A DNA stretch of 64,000 bases. Origin: Glandiceps talaboti. Lineage: Eukaryota; Hemichordata; Enteropneusta; Spengelidae. The stretch spans positions 31,514,676 through 31,578,675 of the forward strand of contig NC_135550.1 in the NCBI RefSeq assembly GCF_964340395.1, written 5' to 3'. The notes under the pieces were generated by a model. The model was not told where the DNA came from, made no database searches, and saw nothing but the letters and a program-made list of their open reading frames with translations. A program made the translations under genes and the position numbers. Numbering within the stretch: position 1 is the first letter of the stretch; every line of letters begins with the position of its first letter. Shown piece by piece: positions 58,406 through 64,000 of the stretch.

Positions 58406-59198
58406 GTAGAGTACTGTTAGCGCACATCTATTTGTACCCGGAAATGAAAAACAAATTGATGATTATTATTAATATTATTAAACCTAAAACTGGGTATCAC
58501 TCAGCTCAGCAAACGTTATGACTGTGCTATTATTAACTGTTTCCTGAACGTATGTTGCGGGCTGGTGTATTTCCCGATGTTATATTCGTAGGTGGGGACA
58601 TCGTTTCGCAATCCTGCTTAGTTTTAGAACACGATAAACTTTTATCAACCCATGACCACACTCCTTCAATGTCTTTGACTCACCATCAGTGATATATGGT
58701 GATGCTATTTACGTTTGAGATTAATAACCATTGTATGCACATATAGTATAATATTATCATAATACAATGTAATATTGTAAATAACACAGATTCAATTATT
58801 TATCCATCTGGACGCTCTTTCCCAACTGCAACAGCAGTTGGCGTGTGTCCCCAACATATTTATTTCGTAATCAATGAGGAATAACCATTTGTCTAGGAAT
58901 ATAGAACAAACAATGAAAAGTTCACATTCAGCTTCTTTAAAAAAATTTTGAAAGGATGAGACTATATTTACACTGATAGAGTCTAATCTGCCACCATGAA
59001 TTCTGTAAAACAACAAACAATAATTTGTTTTGATATTATATGATGGCAACAGAACTTGGACATGTCAATATTATATCAAAGATAGGTCAGGTGACATGAC
59101 TTGTTTGTATTCATCATCATATTTAAATACCACGTTATCATCTGATGTAATCACTATCACATACATGAAATCAAGACATGGTCTGAAAATGTGTGTTT

Positions 59199-59276
<78 letters not shown>

Positions 59277-62200
59277 TATACATTTAATATAATCATACAT
59301 TCAGTACATTTCTTATCATGTGATTAGTATGTATTTTCATGAGAACTCAGTTTGTACAATAAATGTGGGGGTGTGAGATTATGAGGTGAGTGTGTGTAGG
59401 TGTATGGAGGTATTAAATATAAACATATTGATCAATAGTTCAAATTATGAGTTATAGTCAGGATTTAGATGTAAAATATTAAAAATTAAATGCCAAAATG
59501 GGTTAATATATGACAAAGTTATATGACAAAATTTAAATGATCTACTTGTAAAGTATTCTGACCAGATGATAAACAGTGTTATTTATATTTATATATTCAC
59601 ATGATCAGTGACTCCACTATATTACTCTATCCTCCATACATGTACTTGCTACATACTGTCTGACACATATGACATACTAGTACATGACAATGATCTCCAA
59701 CTGTTAATTTATTGGTGTTCTACTTTCATTGTTACATTTAAACCTATTTTTCAGTTCTGTATTTTTTTTTTTTATTTTTTTTTTTTCCAAAAGAATATAG
59801 TATAGTTCTGTATCTTTTATTAAGTGATGTACCACTATGTATGATAGTGAATGTTTTGTGAAAATAAATACATACTTACAATAAAAATAAAATGGAAAAG
59901 GAAATATGATATTGTGATAAGTCGATGACTAAAATAAAAGTATAGTATATACTTAAAATGCCTAGTTTTTAGTTTGTTATCTATACTATTGTAACATTTA
60001 GTTCTTCTTTCAGCTTATTGTCAATGTCCAGTAGTAGAGGACGACCTGGAGCCAGCTGATTGTGTCATGTCATGTTATAGTGATTATGATTGTCAACAAT
60101 CACAAATCTGTTGTAAAGTCAGTCCAACCAGTCCATGCCGACATGAATGTTACACACCAGTCCAACCATCAGGTATGTCAAGTGAGTCCAACCATCCAAT
60201 CCAACCATCAGGTATGTAAAGTGAGTCCAACCATCCAATCCAACCATCAGGTATGTCAAGTGAGTCCAACCATCCAATCCAACCATCAGGTATGTCAAGT
60301 GAGTCCAACCATCAGATATCAACCTGTCCTGTACAAATACGTTAATGTTATTCTCCTCCATTAACATATGTCTTGAATTGTAAACATTTACTCGGCATCA
60401 AAATGATAACTTTTCAGTCACACAATTTCACCAATCTTTGATTTGTCATATGTTTCAGTGCAGTGTATTAATCCAGACACTCAGCAGTACTTGGATGTTG
60501 GTACTGAAATAGAAAATTCAATAGGACAGTGCTGGTAAGTTACAAATAGATTTAATTTTAGCCTACAGTTTTAGCATACACTATATGTTCTTGTACACTA
60601 GTAATATGATTATTATAGTAATATTTCTAATATTTTTAATTGTGTTTTAATCTTATAAATGTTCATAGCTGGCAATTAATCAGATTGAAAACTATCATGC
60701 ATGCGCAAGACACAATGATGTAATCAGTGTTTGCTGTCACATGACCACGTCAACCAATCAGAAGACTTCTTAGTTTTTCCCATAATTCTTTTCTGTAAGG
60801 CAACATTTCAGAAAGAAAATTAACAACCTTGATTATATCCATTTTATTTTTTAAAGATAAATTACCATCCTCTTTGTTTATATTTTTTCACAACTGAAAT
60901 CTAGAAATGTTCATTTTTTCAGTTCATGTCTTCCGTTGGGAGAATTAATTTGTGAGAATGATGGTTGTGTAGTTGACAACAAAGGTGAACCAAAACCAGG
61001 AATATGTCCATCACCAGGGGAGAGTCAACTCTGTGGAGAGCTTGGTTGCCATGGTGATAATGACTGTCCCACCAACCAGAAGTGTTGTGATGCAATTCAA
61101 GCATGTCTATATAGAAAGACTTGCCATAATCCACTACAAGGGTCTATAGGTAAACAAAATCACTGTGTGCTGTTCCCAAGGATTTCTTATGTCAAATTGG
61201 CAATTAGTTATCATCAAACCTAGGATTGTATGAACTAACCTGACCCAAAGGGATGTATATAATTATGTATTTATTTCAAATTGACATAATGATGGCTAAA
61301 ATTAAACTAACTAAGATTACTCTATAAAGAGATTTGTAAGAACGTAAGTGAATGTTAATAATGGTTTCATGTTTAGTTTTAAAAGACTGTAAAATTGAAA
61401 CATGTCACTGAAAGTCAATGAATTCCTTTATTAACTAGATGACTAATTGATTTAGTGTATGTTGCCAGAATACATACTATGAAATCTATCAATTTATATC
61501 TATATATAATGTGATAGACACTTTTCATTTTTTCTACAATTCCTTCTCTTGAAAGTCCATATTAGTACAGCATCATTTTTCCTTTATATGAGAATTATGA
61601 TATTTATATACATCTTTACAAAATGACTAAGTTGTGAGATAAACATTCAAGATAAAATTATTGACTGAAGATAATGAAGATTTTGACATAAGTTAGGCAA
61701 AAAAAAAATTGTTTCTGGTCAGGACATTTGTCTAAAGTGGTGCGACGACAAAAAAATTTAATTTATTTTAATTCTCAACAAACCTGTCACTCAATCTACT
61801 GTTTACGACAGTTACTGTTCTTTTTATTTAGTACTTTAGAATAAGTGTGTATGTGGGGGCAGATGCCATTTGCTTGTTCATTGGCTCTGCAGTTGTCTGC
61901 ACTGAAGTAGGGAGGCTTATTTTTGTGTTTCCCTCAGATCTGCAGACTGCATGGGCTGGACAAACACGGGGGAAAAAAGACCACGAGGGTATTTAAGTGA
62001 TGCGTGGGCTGACCAGAAACGTGAGTATGAGTGGGTGGGTGGGTGGGGGTGGGGGTAGGTTCATCATTACACTGCTCTTGATATGTACGTATAATTGAAT
62101 ATTGTAAGATATTTATGTGTTGAGTTCAAAGTAACACTCATTTGTTTGACCAAAAATATTCATCAGTTTGGTAGATTAAATGATTTATAATAAAGGTTAT

Positions 62201-63718
62201 AGCAGTTCAAATTTCTGATAAGGATCATTGACCAAGTCAGATTGACAGCAAAATGCTGAACTGCTTATATGTTGGTATAACCTTTGTATTAAAGTCAACT
62301 GTTTGTTTATTTGTAGGATGTACAGAAAATAGAAACCACTACTTGGAAGGTGATGTCATTGAGGTGATGGATTCATGTAATAACTGGTATGTTGTCACAA
62401 TTTGTACTGTATCACTTACAGTATTCACTCAGTGTATTAGTCAATCATGGTTTACTTTATATGAATGGTCAGCCATTAATACTGGTAGTTACATCCAGAG
62501 ACCTGTGAGATATAATCAATGAATAGTAATGATGCAATCAGAGGAAAACACAACAAACACTAGACATACATTATTTGATGTACATCTTTCAATTATCAAT
62601 TTTGTTATCTGCCATCATCTTGAATATTAAAATTTATTTTTCTAATAGTATCATATATATGTATTAGTGTATTAAAATATATTAAAATAGATGCTACCCA
62701 TAGGATAATGCACTAATCCAATATATGCTGACAGAGTAAGTCCGGACTCAATTCTGATATTCTGACATCCCTTCTACACAAAAGTGACAATATTAGAATC
62801 AAGTTTCAACTTAGCATACTCTGTGTTGCAAGCAGGACTATAAACCAGTGTGCTGTCAAGAACAATTAATAGACTAGCAATTGCACACAGGTGTTAGTGT
62901 CAGTTATAATATATGAATGTAAGGCTAATCTAAGCAAAACGTACACCCTAGGTTTAATTACTGTGTTGACTAATGTTTTGATTAATAGTCTGATTTTAAT
63001 GACCTTGACCTTATCCACATACATGAAGGTTAAAGGTCATTTCTGATTCAACCAAATCATAAAATGTAAGTGTGCCTGGCTCGGTTGATAAATAGATGAA
63101 GATGAACTGCTATAAAGGCAATATCAAATGTGATGATAGATGTTTTGATATTATTAGTTTAGTTTTCACCTTGAAGCACACACTTTGTATATATGTCAAC
63201 TCAGCTATGACACATTTATAAATAAATGAATATGTAACAACTAAGTGATTTTGTCAGTTTGAAATATATGACAATAAACAATTTAATTATATTTCTTTTT
63301 GTGTCACATTATATATTTTCTTTATTTAATTATATAATGTTTGTCAAGAACCATATCCTAGCTGTATATTCTCCATATTCTCAACATGATTGTTGTACCA
63401 GTCTTTCATCTTTTCTCTATCTATTCTGCTATTAATTTTCAGCACATGTACACATGGTGAAATAGTATGCTCTCATAATATCTGTCCAGGTTGGCATAAA
63501 TTCATTCTGTCCTTATTTTTCTTTTTCCTTTTTATTTTTCCATCCTCTTTTACCTTTGCTTTTGTATTTTGATTTCAATTGATTTCAGATCAGAAGTATT
63601 TGCATTTTAATCGATATTATTTCTTTCTTTTCCATCCAGATGTTTGTATATTCAAAGAAAAACAGTACAAGAGTAGTGAGACCAGAATAAAGGGGAAAGG
63701 AAACAACTGTAGTGTATG
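58339..63718 (+). CDS. Secreted WAP-VWC multidomain protein, 5' part (7 exons)
   Basis: Seven exons join in phase to 241 codons plus two bases; the gene continues past the right edge. Residues 1-22 (MHSRRLLTCVFTTCLLQWLQ and on) look like a signal peptide, followed directly by Cys-rich domains. These are WAP-1 (about 24-72, CP...DC...SC...DC...CC...PC...EC); VWC-1 (about 77-117, C...Y...G...CC-S-C...G...C....C); WAP-2 (about 128-168, ICP...LC...GC...DC...CC...AC...TC); VWC-2 (about 178-215); and the first half of VWC-3 (from 217). WAP domains are eight-cysteine folds, often protease inhibitors or matrix modules. VWC domains often bind BMP/TGF-beta ligands or matrix. An extracellular matrix or ligand-modulating role is an inference, and no named orthologue is recognised. 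The tandem VWC part recalls kielin/chordin-like proteins, but alternation with WAP differs from those. The start is chosen because the exon supplies both a signal peptide and the correct phase (G plus CT, giving Ala23). Confidence 0.85.
58406..60013. other. WAP/VWC intron 1, non-coding
   Basis: A 1.6-kb AT-rich intron with the TATG/TG array at 59206-59274. No further exon is supported. Confidence 0.6.
59206..59274. repeat. (TATG)n-(TG)n microsatellite
   Basis: About six TATG units pass into about 22 TG units. Confidence 0.95.
60014..60172 (+). CDS. WAP/VWC gene exon 2 (WAP domain 1, residues 23-75)
   Basis: A 159-bp exon after tctttcag. It encodes YCQCPVVEDDLEPADC, then CYSDYDCQQSQICC, then PCRHECYTPVQPS. 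Eight WAP cysteines are in place, plus one extra before the CP. The donor (cag|gtatgt) lies in the first unit of a 39-bp tandem repeat, so up to three more identical donors follow. Confidence 0.92.
60155..60320 (+). repeat. 39-bp tandem repeat that duplicates a 5' splice site
   Basis: The unit ...ccaatccaaccatcag-gtatgt(c/a)aagtgagtc recurs so that cag|gtatgt donors begin at 60173, 60212, 60251 and 60290. The period is 39 bp (13 codons). Using the second donor would add 13 residues in frame (GMSSESNHPIQPS). The third and fourth would read a TAA at 60217-60219. Confidence 0.93.
60459..60534 (+). CDS. WAP/VWC gene exon 3 (VWC-1, first half, residues 76-100)
   Basis: A 76-bp exon between tgtttcag and gtaagt, encoding QCINPDTQQYLDVGTEIENS and IGQC, then TG of the next Cys codon. 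It has the C-x(n)-Y-x2-G opening of a VWC domain. Confidence 0.9.
60923..61149 (+). CDS. WAP/VWC gene exon 4 (VWC-1 second half, then WAP domain 2, residues 101-176)
   Basis: A 227-bp exon between ttttttcag and gtaaac. It completes Cys101, then reads SCLPLGELICENDGC (VWC end), a short linker, and WAP-2: ICPSPGESQLCGELGC, then DNDCPTNQKCCDAIQ, ACLYRKTC. VWC end and WAP share one exon. Confidence 0.92.
61711..62020. mobile_element. Short TIR element (MITE-like), 310 bp
   Basis: gtttctggtcag at 61711-61722 is the exact reverse complement of ctgaccagaaac at 62009-62020. The interior is non-coding and has a different, more GC-rich right half. Target duplications are not clear. It lies in the intron between exons 4 and 5. 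Confidence 0.55.
62032..62056 (+). other. Strong G-quadruplex motif
   Basis: GGGTGGGTGGGTGGGGGTGGGGG: five G-tracts with single-T loops, an ideal parallel quadruplex, on the sense strand of the WAP/VWC intron 4. It sits about 12 bp after the TIR element. Confidence 0.8.
62317..62386 (+). CDS. WAP/VWC gene exon 5 (VWC-2, first half, residues 177-199)
   Basis: A 70-bp exon between tatttgtag and gtatgt, encoding CTENRNHYLEGDVIEVMDSC and NN, then TG of the next Cys codon. It has the same layout and end phase as exon 3. Confidence 0.88.
63443..63489 (+). CDS. WAP/VWC gene exon 6 (VWC-2, second half, residues 200-215)
   Basis: A 47-bp exon after aattttcag, encoding TCTHGEIVCSHNICP and one base of Asp216. 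The donor (gttggc) is weak, but the C-x-C...G...C....CP pattern and both phases fit. Confidence 0.82.
63640..63718 (+). CDS. WAP/VWC gene exon 7 (VWC-3, first half, residues 216-241)
   Basis: A 79-bp exon between ttccatccag and gtatgt, encoding VCIFKEKQYKSSETRIKGKG and NNCSV, then TG of a Cys codon. The domain's second half must lie beyond 64000. Confidence 0.87.
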
Positions 63719-64000
63719 GTATGTATATATCTGAATACAGTATTGTATACGGCCTTCTGTATCAATTGTAAAATTTTTATACTGTGGTATTTCACATATG
63801 TACATAGGCTTATTTGAATAAAACATTTTTTTTAAACACAACATGTGTTCTTTTGTATGAAATGATAAAATGACTTAAGTTATTGCAAAACAGTTGGTAT
63901 AGCCCTTGGGAGACGTACTAGTAATTGGGAAAAATTAAAATTAAAAAAAAAGTTGCGGTCATTTTCTTTACAAAGCTAAAAATTAATATCAAACTCAACA

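Noticed and set aside
60062-60364. 100-codon plus frame with a SNHQVCQVSPTIQ repeat
   Set aside because: It is out of frame with the WAP domain encoded by the same exon and reflects the 39-bp repeat.

Overview
This is AT-rich, intron-rich animal nuclear DNA with no prokaryotic features. Three spliced genes can be read by joining exons across GT/AG introns with matching reading phase. The combination of a TALPID3 orthologue, an LC3C-type ATG8, a secreted WAP/VWC protein, and very abundant micro- and minisatellites points to an invertebrate bilaterian, probably marine (lophotrochozoan or non-vertebrate deuterostome). I cannot name the phylum from sequence alone.

Layout. From 1 to about 44.9 kb (+ strand) the window holds the 3' part of a TALPID3/KIAA0586 orthologue: 19 exons, 1224 codons, ending in a stop at 44896-44898. 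Its 5' exons lie before the window. Its introns carry most of the repeats: a 44-bp minisatellite (3280-4250), a TGAC array with a 329-bp internal duplication (4787-5533), a 39-bp minisatellite of about 66 units split by an inserted foldback/TIR element (10168-13604), a 76/80-bp higher-order repeat (14606-15160), and a TATG/TAGG/GATA/GACA block (20590-21408). From 44.9 to 53.1 kb I see no coding sequence; this is the tail-to-tail interval. At 53086-57855 (- strand) lies a complete four-exon MAP1LC3C-like gene of 122 codons. Its stop codon directly follows the conjugation glycine. At 58339 and beyond (+ strand) a secreted multidomain protein begins: signal peptide, then WAP, VWC, WAP, VWC and VWC. 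Seven exons are visible and the gene runs off the right edge.

Gene relationships. TALPID3 (a centriolar/basal-body protein for ciliogenesis and Hedgehog signalling) and LC3C (autophagy) are convergent. LC3C and the WAP/VWC gene are divergent, and 483 bp separate their start codons. That gap contains a perfect CRE palindrome (TGACGTCA) and further TGACG half-sites, so it looks like a compact bidirectional promoter. The three genes have no evident shared pathway.

Best leads: an LC3C-like ATG8 without a C-terminal propeptide; a coding minisatellite in the WAP/VWC gene that has copied its own 5' splice site four times at 39-bp spacing; a mobile element with 13-bp inverted repeats next to a 150-bp palindrome, splitting a 39-bp satellite; several foldback elements; and a (CA)n tract beginning about 25 bp after a TALPID3 splice donor.
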